Shown here piece by piece: positions 32,558 through 42,023 of a stretch of 64,000 nucleotides of DNA. The position numbers and the translations under genes are program-made. Positions within the stretch are counted from its first letter, which is position 1. Each line of letters starts with the position of its first letter. The notes beneath the pieces were generated by a model. The model was given only the letters and a program-made list of their open reading frames with translations. It was not told the origin of the DNA and searched no databases. Source of the stretch: Aldehydirespirator sp965221215 (GTDB lineage Bacteria > Actinomycetota > Acidimicrobiia > Acidimicrobiales > Aldehydirespiratoraceae); assembly GCA_965221215.1 (NCBI GenBank), contig OZ244872.1:3224001-3288000 (forward strand), given 5' to 3'.

Positions 32558-34783
32558 TCACGCCGCCGCCTCGGTCGCGAGCCAGCCGGTGCGGTGTTCG
32601 TCGAGGGTGTAGGTCCAGCCGGGGGGAACCGCCACGGTGGTGTCGGTGTCCTCCATCAGGGCCGGACCCTCGGCTGAGAATCCGTCGCCGAGCGAGGCGC
32701 GTTCATAGACCGGAGTCTCGACCGGGCCCGCGCCGGGCCAGCAGACCTCCCGAGCGGTGTGGCCCGACCGCTCGCCCCGCCCCGATGGCGCCGCGGCGCG
32801 GCGATCATTCCCGCTCCTGTTGGCTTCGCTCCCAGTCCCCTCGGGCTTGGCCGCGGATCGCGTCCCGTTGGCCCGGCCGCTGAGCTGATACCCAGAGGCG
32901 CCGGCCACCAGCCGGAAGAGCTGCACCAGGATTCCGCCGTAGGGGTGGATCGACCCCTCGCCGTAGGCCGCCGCGAACACTTCGTTGAAGGCGTCGCACA
33001 CCGCAGCCACATCATCCGCGCCCTCCAGCAGCAGCCGGGGCGACTCGAGCCGCACGGTGTGGTGCTGGCCCCCGTAGTTCATGTCTAGCTCCAGCCGCAG
33101 CGTCACCGAGTCGATGCCGAACCCCTCTTCGGCCATGTCCCGCTCGGCCAGCTCGATCAGGCTGCGCACCACCTCGTTGAAGGCGTCGGCCTCGTCGGTG
33201 TGGGCCTCTCCGTCGAAGAGCTGCACCATGCGGGTGCGCTCGTAGGTCTGCATCACGCCCATGGTGGCCACCCCGTAGGCGTTGAACTCGCTGCCGTGGG
33301 GGAAGGTGGCCACGGTGTGCACGTCGGCGTATCCGGCGATGGCGGCGGCGTGGACCGGTCCGGCCCCGCCGAAGGCGAACATGGTGAAATCGCGGGGGTC
33401 GTGGCCCTCCAGCGCAGTCTGGCGGTAGATCTCCTGGCCCATTACACCGTCGATCAGGCGGCGCACCCGCAGCGCCGCCTCGGCCACGTCGATGCCCAGC
33501 GGATCGGCGATACGGCGGGCCAGCGCTCGTTCGGCCCGGCGCCGGCTCAGCGGCATGGCCCCGCCCAGGAACCGGTCGGGATCGATGAAGCCCAGCACCA
33601 CGTCGGCGTCGGTGACGGTCGGCTCGGCGCCCCCCTGCGAATAGCAGGCCGGACCGGGCATGGAACCGGCGCTGCGGGGCCCCACCCGCAGCTCGCCGGT
33701 GTCGGTGAGGTGGGCGATCGAGCCGCCGCCGGCGCCGATCGAGTAGTTGGCGATCACCGGCAGATGCACCCGCCAGCGGTCGATCACCGGATCGAACTCG
33801 TAGTTGCGGTCCTGCCCGTCGATCACCAGGCCCACATCGAAGCTGGTGCCGCCCATGTCGGCGGTGATCACCCGGTCGAGGCCGTAGTCGCGGGCCGCCA
33901 CCGCCGCTCCGGCCAGACCGGCCACCGGCCCGCTGCCCAGCAGATGCAGGGCGGTGGTGCGGCTGGGCGAGGCCACCCCGCCGATGTTGCGGGCCACCAG
34001 CAGCGGCTTGCGGCAGCCGAGGGCCCGCAGCCGGTCGCCCAAGTCGATGACGTGCTGCTCGGTGTCGGGGGCCAAAAAGGCGCTGAGGATGGTGGTGATG
34101 CTGCGCCGATACTCGTCGAGGCGGGGGGCCACCTCCGACGACAGCAGCACCGGGCAGCGGCCCAGCACCGAGTCGGGATACTCCCGCCGCACGATCTCGG
34201 CCACCTGCCGCTCATGGGCCGGATTCATGAACGACCAGGCCAGACACACCGCGATGGCCCGCACCCCCTGGCGCACCAGGTGGTCGACCGCGGCCAGCAC
34301 ATCGTCGGCGCTCAGCGGCATGAGCACCTCGCCGAAGCAGTCGATGCGCTCGCGCACCCCCACCCGCAGCGACCGGGGCACCAGGTCGTCGGGCCGCTGG
34401 GCTCGGGTGCGGTCGATCTGCACCTCCAGAGGCATGCCGTCGGCCCAGGAGCGGGAGCGGGCCACATGCACGGTGTCCTCCTGCCCGGCGGTGGTGATGA
34501 GCCCCACCTTGGGGCCGGTTCGCTCGATCAGGGCGTTGGTGCCCACCGTGGTCGAGTACTTGACCGCGTCAGCGGCGGCGAAGGCGTCCGCGGGGTCGCA
34601 GCCGAGCCGTTGGGCCGCCTCGCCGATGGCGGCGATCATCCCGTCGGACAGGTCGGCGTGGGTGGTGAGCGACTTGCCGGTGGCCCGACGGCCGTCGAGC
34701 ACCACGAAGGCATCGGTGAAGGTGCCGCCGATGTCCACATCGAGCAGGCTCGGCCCGGCGCTCGCGGCTTCAGCAGACAGCAT
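32558..34783 (-). CDS. HyuA-family ATPase subunit (acetone-carboxylase beta-like)
   Basis: A 741-residue ASKHA ATPase: LDVDIGGTFTDAFVVL at the N-terminus, ADMGGTSFDVGLV (about residue 310), GAGGGSIAHL and FGGAGPVHAA. It should phosphorylate or activate the substrate for the HyuB partner encoded next. Its start overlaps the gamma-like gene by 14 bp. Between about residues 640 and 672 an extra low-complexity insert (SAAKPEGTGSEANRSGNDRR, then APSGRGERSG) interrupts the C-terminal domain. Its DNA resembles the dispersed 135-bp repeat. The frame stays open, so the protein is probably still made. Confidence 0.9.
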   Translation of the reverse strand: MLSAEAASAGPSLLDVDIGGTFTDAFVVLDGRRATGKSLTTHADLSDGMIAAIGEAAQRLGCDPADAFAAADAVKYSTTVGTNALIERTGPKVGLITTAGQEDTVHVARSRSWADGMPLEVQIDRTRAQRPDDLVPRSLRVGVRERIDCFGEVLMPLSADDVLAAVDHLVRQGVRAIAVCLAWSFMNPAHERQVAEIVRREYPDSVLGRCPVLLSSEVAPRLDEYRRSITTILSAFLAPDTEQHVIDLGDRLRALGCRKPLLVARNIGGVASPSRTTALHLLGSGPVAGLAGAAVAARDYGLDRVITADMGGTSFDVGLVIDGQDRNYEFDPVIDRWRVHLPVIANYSIGAGGGSIAHLTDTGELRVGPRSAGSMPGPACYSQGGAEPTVTDADVVLGFIDPDRFLGGAMPLSRRRAERALARRIADPLGIDVAEAALRVRRLIDGVMGQEIYRQTALEGHDPRDFTMFAFGGAGPVHAAAIAGYADVHTVATFPHGSEFNAYGVATMGVMQTYERTRMVQLFDGEAHTDEADAFNEVVRSLIELAERDMAEEGFGIDSVTLRLELDMNYGGQHHTVRLESPRLLLEGADDVAAVCDAFNEVFAAAYGEGSIHPYGGILVQLFRLVAGASGYQLSGRANGTRSAAKPEGTGSEANRSGNDRRAAAPSGRGERSGHTAREVCWPGAGPVETPVYERASLGDGFSAEGPALMEDTDTTVAVPPGWTYTLDEHRTGWLATEAAA
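32765..32865 (-). repeat. In-frame degenerate copy of the dispersed element inside hyuA
   Basis: On the coding (minus) strand the core AACAGGAGCGGGAATGA, preceded by CCCGAG and AGCG and followed by CCGCGCCGCGG, matches the core of the full element (AACAAGAGCGGGAATGA, then CCGCGACGCGG). It adds about 30 codons to the protein. The terminal inverted repeats are not recognisable here. Confidence 0.55.
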
Positions 34784-35105
34784 CGAGGTCGAGCTCTATG
34801 TCGTGGGTGATGGGGTGGCCCGGCGGCAGGTACTCCACGTCGAACATCACCGCGCAGGCCGGGCAGTAGAACTCCACGATCCGGCACCACTGCGGATCGG
34901 GGCTGAACCCGAAATCGGTGGGAGGGTCGAAAGGGACGTGGATCTCCTGCGGGTCGCGGTCGTAGACGAGGCAGCCCTCCTTGTAGTTGCGCTCCGCCGG
35001 CCCGAGGTCGTGTCCGCACCGGTTGCATATCCAGCGACGGGAGGATGGGTCGAGGTCGAGCGCCTCGGTGATGCGCCGCCGCCCAGCGCCGGAGTCCGTG
35101 GCCAC
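34770..35105 (-). CDS. Acetone carboxylase gamma-subunit family protein
   Basis: A 111-residue zinc protein. Two CxxC pairs, WICNRCGHDLG and EFYCPACAVMF, flank a KEGCLVYDRDPQEIHVPF segment, the arrangement of the acetone carboxylase gamma family. The C-terminus VEYLPPGHPITHDIELD is also typical. In acetone carboxylase this small subunit completes the (alpha-beta-gamma)2 complex. It is the first gene of the operon and overlaps hyuA by 14 bp, strong support that the HyuA/HyuB pair belongs to the ketone-carboxylase branch. Confidence 0.82.
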   Translation of the reverse strand: MATDSGAGRRRITEALDLDPSSRRWICNRCGHDLGPAERNYKEGCLVYDRDPQEIHVPFDPPTDFGFSPDPQWCRIVEFYCPACAVMFDVEYLPPGHPITHDIELDLDAVC

Positions 35106-35221
35106 GCAGCGATCCTCCCCCCGCTCGGCCCCTGAGCGGCAGACTGTATACCGCCCGCCTATCTGGGGATCAGTTGAGAGCGCCGCGACGCGCCGCGGCA
35201 GCGCTCCGCCACACTTGGGGG

Positions 35222-36826
<1,605 letters not shown>

Positions 36827-36830
36827 CCGG

Positions 36831-36870
36831 AACTCCTCGGTGTTGGTGGTGCCCCCGGCCGACCGGGACA
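36831..36870. repeat. Duplicated fragment of the M1 aminopeptidase 3' region
   Basis: About 40 bases directly after prfC (GGAACTCCTCGGTGTTGGTG, then GTGCC...CCGACCGGG) match 37543-37582 inside the aminopeptidase gene with about four differences. On the minus strand they encode the same RSAGGTTNTEEF. This looks like the residue of an older or second copy of that gene end. Confidence 0.6.
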
Positions 36871-36875
36871 CTTTG

Positions 36876-36909
36876 TTGACATGCCGGGGGGCTTGTCTAG
36901 GATGACGCC
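36876..36909 (+). promoter_or_regulatory. Strong sigma70-like promoter for a leaderless transcript
   Basis: A perfect -35 TTGACA (36876-36881), a 16-bp spacer and -10 TAGGAT (36898-36903) are followed 6 bases later by the ATG at 36910. Transcription would begin at or next to the A of the start codon, giving a leaderless mRNA, common in actinobacteria. Confidence 0.6.
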
Positions 36910-37125
36910 ATGGTCGGAATCTTCGCAGCCACTACGGACTTATGGGCACCCCTCGGAGCTTTTGGCGTGCCCATCTTCTTGATGTTCGGATGGCTGAAAC
37001 TCGATATTCGGGATCTCGGCCGACGGCTTGAGCGGCTAGAGGATTCACACGCTCAGACCGAGAAGGCGGCGGCTTGGCTGCAGGGCGCAAATCAGGGGCA
37101 CTCACCGCCCAAGTGGGAAGGATAG
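36910..37125 (+). CDS. Small membrane protein, unknown
   Basis: A 71-residue protein. Residues about 10-30 (WAPLGAFGVPIFLMFGWL) form one hydrophobic helix; residues 31-60 (LDIRDLGRRLERLEDSHAQT) look like a charged coiled coil. The topology is that of small membrane-anchored coiled-coil or spanin/holin-like proteins, but there is no family match I can name. It starts directly behind a promoter with no ribosome-binding site and ends 5 bp before the next small gene. Confidence 0.55.
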   Translation: MVGIFAATTDLWAPLGAFGVPIFLMFGWLKLDIRDLGRRLERLEDSHAQTEKAAAWLQGANQGHSPPKWEG

Positions 37126-37130
37126 AAGCC

Positions 37131-37310
37131 ATGGGACGTCGATACCTGGTGTTCATTGAAGCGGACTCCGATGAAGATGCCCGCAACACGATCAACGAGT
37201 TGTTGTCGCTGCCGCGCCCCATCTCTACAGAGATGAAAGGTCCGGTGTCCATCGATGTGGTGGATGTAACGGAGCGAATCGTGAATCAGCCTTCGGAGAT
37301 GGCCTCCTAA
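37131..37310 (+). CDS. Small protein, unknown (59 aa)
   Basis: A 59-residue product starting MGRRYLVFIEADSDEDARNT. The alternation of a YLVFIEAD strand, a DSDEDARNTINELL helix and a SIDVVDV strand suggests a compact ferredoxin-like or ACT-like alpha/beta fold. GGAAGGA about 10 nt upstream supports the ATG. It is probably co-transcribed with the small membrane protein gene before it. A full-length dispersed element begins at the base after its stop. Confidence 0.55.
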   Translation: MGRRYLVFIEADSDEDARNTINELLSLPRPISTEMKGPVSIDVVDVTERIVNQPSEMAS

Positions 37311-37445
37311 GAGAGCGCGAAAATAGGTGAGAGTCTGTTGCGCCGCAAGGGTGTCTTTCCCGCTCTTGTTCGCTGCGCTCACGGGCCGCTCGGGCCACGG
37401 CCTCGCCCGCATGGGGCGGATTCGCTCACCTATTCGCTCGGCCTC
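37311..37445 (-). repeat. Full-length 135-bp dispersed element, copy A
   Basis: This element is 135 bp. It occupies exactly the space between two convergent stop codons (37308-37310 and 37446-37448). The terminal inverted repeats contain AATAGGTGAG and CTCACCTATTCG. The core on the minus strand carries GCAGCGAACAAGAGCGGG. GGCCTCCTAAG occurs at both edges (37301-37311 and 37440-37450), possibly a target duplication. Confidence 0.85.
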
Positions 37446-39014
37446 CTAAGCTGCCGGGGGGAGCGGCGGGATTGACTGGTCGTACAGCCACGACTCGACC
37501 AGGTCCACTGCTTCGGGTCCGGCGAGTTCTTCGACGATCCCTAGGAACTCTTCGGTGTTGGTGGTGCCTCCGGCGGACCGGTCGTAGTGGGTTCGCAGGA
37601 TCTCGTAGAAGGTGTCGTCGCCGGTGTGCAGGCGCAGGGCGTGCAGGGTGGCGGCGCCGCGGAAATAGATCGACGGGCCGAACAGTTCCCGGATCTCGAT
37701 GCCCTTGGGCGGCCCCATGCCGTCGGCGGCCAGCCAGGCGTGAACCTCGGCCATGGTGCGGTCGAAGTCTGCGCCGTAGTGCTCGGCCTCGAACATGAGG
37801 TGCAGGTAGGTGGCGAAGCCCTCGTTCAACCAGATCTCGCTCCAGTCGTCGGGCGACACCGAGTTGCCCAGCCACTGGTGGGCCGCCTCGTGGGCAATGA
37901 TGCCGGGGCCGATGGTGGCCGGTCCGTGGACCGACAGCGTCTGGTTCTCCAGGGCCAGGCCGAGCATGAACGGCATAACGATGGTGCCGTAGGCGTCGAA
38001 CGGGTAGGGGCCGAGGCGCTCCTCCAGGAAGGCGATCGCCTCCGGGGTGACCGACAGCGCCTGCACCGTCTCGGTCGGGGCGTCGCGGGGCACGTAGTCG
38101 CGCAGCAGTGGCCCGCCCGCATACAGCGGCCCGTGGTCGATGCGCTCGAAGTCGCCGATGTAGACCGCGGCCAGGTAGCTGGCCATCGGGTCGTCCATGC
38201 GCCATGTGTAGGTGGCCTTGCCGTCGTCGGCGGTCTCGGCGACGAGCAGCCCGTTGGAGGCGGCGGTGGTGCCCTCGGGCACGGTGATCTCGATTTGGTA
38301 GGTGGCCTTGTCGGTGGGGTGGTTGTTGGACGGGAACCAGGTCATCGACCCCGACGGCTCTCCCAGCGTGTAGATCACCCCGTCGCGGTGAAGCCAGCCC
38401 ATCTCCGAGAACGGCACGCCGGGGTCCATGATCGGCTCGGGCGTTCCCGAGTAATGGACCTCCACCTCGAACTGCGACCCGGCCGCCAGCGAGTCCGCAG
38501 GCTGCACGGTCAGCTCATGGCCGGATCGACTGAACGCGGCGCTTGAACCGTCCACGGTCACCGAGTGGACCTCCAACCCCGAGAGGTCCAAGTTGAACGA
38601 AGTCAGATCCTCAATGGCCACAGCGGTGATCGCCGTGGAGGCCTCGATCGTGTTGGCCACCGGGTCGACGTCGAGGTCGATCTCGTAGCGCTGGACATCG
38701 TAGCCGGGGTTGCCCAACCCCGGATAGAAGCTGTCACCAACCCCAACCGGATCAATCACCGCCACCGTCGTCGTGGCTGGCACCTCTGCCGCCGTGGTCG
38801 TGCTGGCGGGCGCGATCGTTGTGGTTGGCGTCCTCGCAGCCGTGGTGGTGGTGACGGACGCCGAGCCTGTCGTGGCAGTGGTTGACCTCGGCGCCGCCGT
38901 GGTGACGGCCACAGAAGTGGGTAAGGCGGCGCCAGGAGTCTCCACCGCCGTTCCGCCACAGCCGACAACCAGCACCGCAGCGGCCGCAATGATCGACCTC
39001 AGGCAAACGAGCAT
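37446..39014 (-). CDS. M1-family zinc aminopeptidase lipoprotein
   Basis: A 522-residue exported peptidase. It has a signal sequence with lipobox LVVGC, then a Thr/Ala-rich linker (residues about 25-85), then an M1 N-terminal beta domain from FYPGLGNPGYDVQRYEIDLD (part quoted). The zinc site is HEAAHQWLGN with the third ligand in NEGFATY 19 residues later; the substrate motif is MGWL, and no clear GxMEN motif is present, though LALENQT sits at that place. It lacks the large C-terminal helical domain of PepN. It would trim peptides outside the cell. Confidence 0.85.
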   Translation of the reverse strand: MLVCLRSIIAAAAVLVVGCGGTAVETPGAALPTSVAVTTAAPRSTTATTGSASVTTTTAARTPTTTIAPASTTTAAEVPATTTVAVIDPVGVGDSFYPGLGNPGYDVQRYEIDLDVDPVANTIEASTAITAVAIEDLTSFNLDLSGLEVHSVTVDGSSAAFSRSGHELTVQPADSLAAGSQFEVEVHYSGTPEPIMDPGVPFSEMGWLHRDGVIYTLGEPSGSMTWFPSNNHPTDKATYQIEITVPEGTTAASNGLLVAETADDGKATYTWRMDDPMASYLAAVYIGDFERIDHGPLYAGGPLLRDYVPRDAPTETVQALSVTPEAIAFLEERLGPYPFDAYGTIVMPFMLGLALENQTLSVHGPATIGPGIIAHEAAHQWLGNSVSPDDWSEIWLNEGFATYLHLMFEAEHYGADFDRTMAEVHAWLAADGMGPPKGIEIRELFGPSIYFRGAATLHALRLHTGDDTFYEILRTHYDRSAGGTTNTEEFLGIVEELAGPEAVDLVESWLYDQSIPPLPPAA

Positions 39015-39199
39015 GGTGAGTTCGCGAGTTGCTCTGACCTTGAGCTGAGCTACCCCTTGCGAGACTACTACCCAGGTTGAGGGGCGGTTACTACTAACTT
39101 CCCAAGGGCGTGACGTGTCCAGCGGGTTCTGAGCGCTTACGCTGCTGGACTGCCTACGGGGCGATCGCCGCGGCCGGCGCGGGCGTTGAGGCTGGCCCA

Positions 39200-40954
39200 T
39201 CACACGACGTTCACGAGGTCCGCGATCCGGTTCCGTAGCTTCTGTCGGCGATTCTCGTAGTAGTCCGTGAAGCCGGTCATCTCTCTCGGAACGTCGCCAA
39301 GCAGGTGACGTTCGCAATAGCTCTCTCGTGCTGGGGTGTCCGGGCAATGAGCGTCCAGCCAGTTTGCGGGCATGGTGGCGCGCTTCTCGTTGTTGACCGC
39401 ACGGTCAAGCAACTGGAGGTTCGCAAGGCGGTCACACCTGTCTCGTAGTACTGCGATCTCGTCGTCTTGGATACCTGCGGCCGTCAGACGGCTAGGTGTG
39501 AAGCGGCTCTTGGGGAATACGTGGTCAATGTCAGAACCATCACGCGATTGCAGATGCGGGAACAGCATTGTCAACAACGCGAATATGCGCCGGTCTCCTA
39601 GACGCATGTCTGCCAGATCCTCCATCTCGCCATCGATGAAATCCAGCGTCTTGCCCCTCTGGGCCATCTCCTCGCGAAGTGCGGCGGCAGGGAACATTGA
39701 CCCTCCCGAATAGCGAATTACCTCTCGAAGCGCGGTTAGCAGTGTGTCCAAGCCGCTGCCCCATATCCCTGTTTCCTTGAGGATCGAACGGGTGAGCCAA
39801 CCCCGGATCGCATTGCGATCGGCAATGAAGCGGTCATTGGTTTCAAAGTCCCGTGGTGCTCCCTTCAAGTAGAGGTAGTACGCGATGGGCAAGAGCGAGT
39901 TGGTGGCGTGGATTGTGCGGCTGTCGAACCCGAAGCTGTCGATCAACTCGACGGTTTCTAGAAGGGCTTGACGTATGTTTGGCCAACTCGCTTCGAGAAT
40001 AGCCATGTTGTGATGTGTAAAGTTCTCCACTTTGAATCCGACACTAGCTATATCGGTTAACATCAGACCGGCCTTCAGAACGAAGTCGGCGTTGAACAGC
40101 AGGCCGGGTCTGACCCTGTTCATTTCGTCCACTAGACCGTGGACTTCGCTTCTCGCGTCCAGGGTGTCCCATTGTGACACAGCGATGCTCAAGAGCAGGT
40201 TGGAGTAGGACAGCGGCGTGCCACCGCTGTTGCACCGGATGAAGATGTTGAGGACTCGCTCAACATCCTGGCTAGTTTCTTCGTAGTAGGCAACAACAGG
40301 CTCGACGCAGATCGCTTGGTGAAGCCGGTTCAATGTGCGGAAGGCTAACCGTTGTTGTTCACGGTCAAGGCCAACGTCCGATAGCCAGTCATAGATGTCT
40401 GGAGCGGGGTTGTCTGTAGGGAAACTCATGATGTCAGACACCTTGAACCACAGCCGCGTGTCGCGTCGCCCGATGAGGGACTGGTTGACGAAATCGAAGC
40501 CGTACCGACTTCCTTCCTCGTCAGGATTGGACGGTGTCAACAAGTCAAGTGCCAGTACCCGTTTAGGGAAGGCGTCCGCGCTGTTCCACCACTTGTAGGG
40601 CAGCTTGACCGCCATAGAGCCCCGAAGGCCGATGTTGAAAGCGGTCAATCGCTGCTGTCCGTCTAGTACCGCCGTCAGCGGCTCATTGTGGATCGGCCCG
40701 AGTTCAGGGCAATGCGGACGGTCCCTTTGGTGGTACTCTCGAACGAAGTCGTACCAGCGATACTCGTCAGAGTTCTGCGCTTCAACCCTCCAGAACATGA
40801 ACTCCCCAAAGGGATAGCCCTGCATCACGCTGTCAAACAGGTTGCAGACCTGCGCTGGTCGCCAGACGAACTCTCTTTGAATGGCAGGCAAGACATACTC
40901 ATGCGAGGCGATGCTCTCCAATGCTTGCTTGATCGTACCGCCTTGTTGATGCAT
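39200..40954 (-). CDS. DUF262/DUF1524 (GmrSD-like) nuclease, probable phage defence
   Basis: A 584-residue protein. The N-terminal DUF262 domain has YVLPAIQREFVWRPAQVCNL, GYPFGEFMFW and the ParB-like nucleotide motif LDGQQRLTAF. The C-terminal DUF1524 part carries the HNH-type DIDHVFPKSRF and the DRLANLQLLDRAVNNEK Asn. Together they form the single-chain version of the GmrSD Type IV restriction family, which cuts modified phage DNA with NTP. G+C is clearly lower than in flanking genes, indicating acquisition. The ATG at 40954 has GGGA upstream. No partner gene is adjacent. Confidence 0.85.
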   Translation of the reverse strand: MHQQGGTIKQALESIASHEYVLPAIQREFVWRPAQVCNLFDSVMQGYPFGEFMFWRVEAQNSDEYRWYDFVREYHQRDRPHCPELGPIHNEPLTAVLDGQQRLTAFNIGLRGSMAVKLPYKWWNSADAFPKRVLALDLLTPSNPDEEGSRYGFDFVNQSLIGRRDTRLWFKVSDIMSFPTDNPAPDIYDWLSDVGLDREQQRLAFRTLNRLHQAICVEPVVAYYEETSQDVERVLNIFIRCNSGGTPLSYSNLLLSIAVSQWDTLDARSEVHGLVDEMNRVRPGLLFNADFVLKAGLMLTDIASVGFKVENFTHHNMAILEASWPNIRQALLETVELIDSFGFDSRTIHATNSLLPIAYYLYLKGAPRDFETNDRFIADRNAIRGWLTRSILKETGIWGSGLDTLLTALREVIRYSGGSMFPAAALREEMAQRGKTLDFIDGEMEDLADMRLGDRRIFALLTMLFPHLQSRDGSDIDHVFPKSRFTPSRLTAAGIQDDEIAVLRDRCDRLANLQLLDRAVNNEKRATMPANWLDAHCPDTPARESYCERHLLGDVPREMTGFTDYYENRRQKLRNRIADLVNVV

Positions 40955-41221
40955 CACCTATCCCTGGCTTGAGTCGAGCGTCTACGTTGAAGGGCTGTGG
41001 GAGCTCCCTTCCGTAGCCCCATGGTACAGATGACGGCGGGCTCGTTGTCAGCGTCGTCGGGGGTGGGCGGCACGCAGAGCCGGTTGTCGTCGTGGAGGCT
41101 GACGATGATTCGCGGCGAGGTCTTCGGCCGCGCGGTCGCGGGTTGGCTAGGCGAACCCCTGAGAAGCCGCAGCCTACGTTCGAGCCACAAACGGGCCCCA
41201 GAGGTTGATGCCCGAACCGGG

Positions 41222-41626
41222 CTAGCCGGGAGGCAAGGAGCCGCGTCGCGGCAAGAGCAGCTCGAATTCTCTCTCGGGACCGCGCAGGATCAGTTCGCCA
41301 TGCCGCAGAACATCCAGGCCCATCAGCACTTCGGCGCCTGTCACGTCGGCATCGTATGCCCGTACGGGTATCGGATCGGGCGGATGATTGTCACGCCAGC
41401 CCACCCGCAGCATCAGGTGGTACACGCCGCTAGGCCTCGGTCCTGAAGCTGTGACCAAGCTTTCTCGGCGTATCGGCTCCAGCAACAGCCTGTCAACTAC
41501 GGCTGCACTGACGCAAGTTCGCTCCGCGGCCGTGTCGATGATCGCGGTGGTACGGATCGGTTGCGGGATCATCCTGCCCTCAAGGCGGTATCGCTCGATT
41601 TCGCGGGATGGCAGCTGCACCTCCAC
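41222..41626 (-). CDS. Retropepsin-like aspartyl protease domain protein
   Basis: A 134-residue single-domain protein. The catalytic loop is AIIDTAAERTCVS (D-T-A in place of D-T-G), the flap region follows, and the C-terminal GLDVLRHGELILRGPEREFEL matches the conserved end of bacterial retropepsin-like proteins. Such proteins would act as homodimers; many lack shown activity. The start is GTG. A gene of 90 codons lies 58 bp upstream on the same strand, and the two are probably an operon. Confidence 0.72.
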   Translation of the reverse strand: MEVQLPSREIERYRLEGRMIPQPIRTTAIIDTAAERTCVSAAVVDRLLLEPIRRESLVTASGPRPSGVYHLMLRVGWRDNHPPDPIPVRAYDADVTGAEVLMGLDVLRHGELILRGPEREFELLLPRRGSLPPG

Positions 41627-41684
41627 CTCGACGACGGGTCCTCTCCAGCCGATCGGGCCCGAAATGCGCGCCGGCGGCCTCGGA

Positions 41685-41957
41685 TCACTGTCGATTGGCG
41701 GACACCGCCCAGGGGATGCTCACCACCCGGTCCTGCTCGACGACCTCCTTCACCAGAAAGCGTCGTCCGACCGTGCTGCTAAATCCCGCGTCACAGGCTT
41801 CGAACTCGTCGTCGAAGCAGTCGATGAAGGCCGGACGGTGCCGTCGGTCGACGGGTTGCACGAACAATGCCCAACGTCCTTCGTCTGTTTCCAAGAGCTC
41901 TGGCCGACACCTCGCGAAGGCGGATTCGAGCCGGTCTAGGACAGGGTCGGGGACCAT
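41685..41957 (-). CDS. Hypothetical protein paired with retropepsin gene
   Basis: A 90-residue protein starting MVPDPVLDRLESAFARCRP. It has charged helices at the N-terminus, then an aromatic beta segment (GRWALFVQPVDRR, then HRPAFIDCFDDEF). No known family is recognised. An ATG five codons upstream is also possible. Its position directly before the aspartyl-protease-like gene suggests it is the substrate or regulator of that protein, a guess from context alone. Confidence 0.5.
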   Translation of the reverse strand: MVPDPVLDRLESAFARCRPELLETDEGRWALFVQPVDRRHRPAFIDCFDDEFEACDAGFSSTVGRRFLVKEVVEQDRVVSIPWAVSANRQ

Positions 41958-42023
41958 GCCGCAGTATGGCACAGACAGAAGCTCGAGCCGTGGATCATGT
42001 CAATAACTTTCACTACAACTTGG

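Noticed and set aside
37311..37445. CRISPR repeat interpretation of the recurring palindromes.
   Set aside because: Copies are dispersed and 135 bp long, with no regular spacers and no cas genes.
40958..41190. A possible 78-codon minus-strand gene with RIIVSLHDDNRLCVPP.
   Set aside because: The composition is plausible for protein, but there is no ribosome site, no known family, and it overlaps the upstream region of the DUF262 gene. It may be a relic; support is too weak to list.
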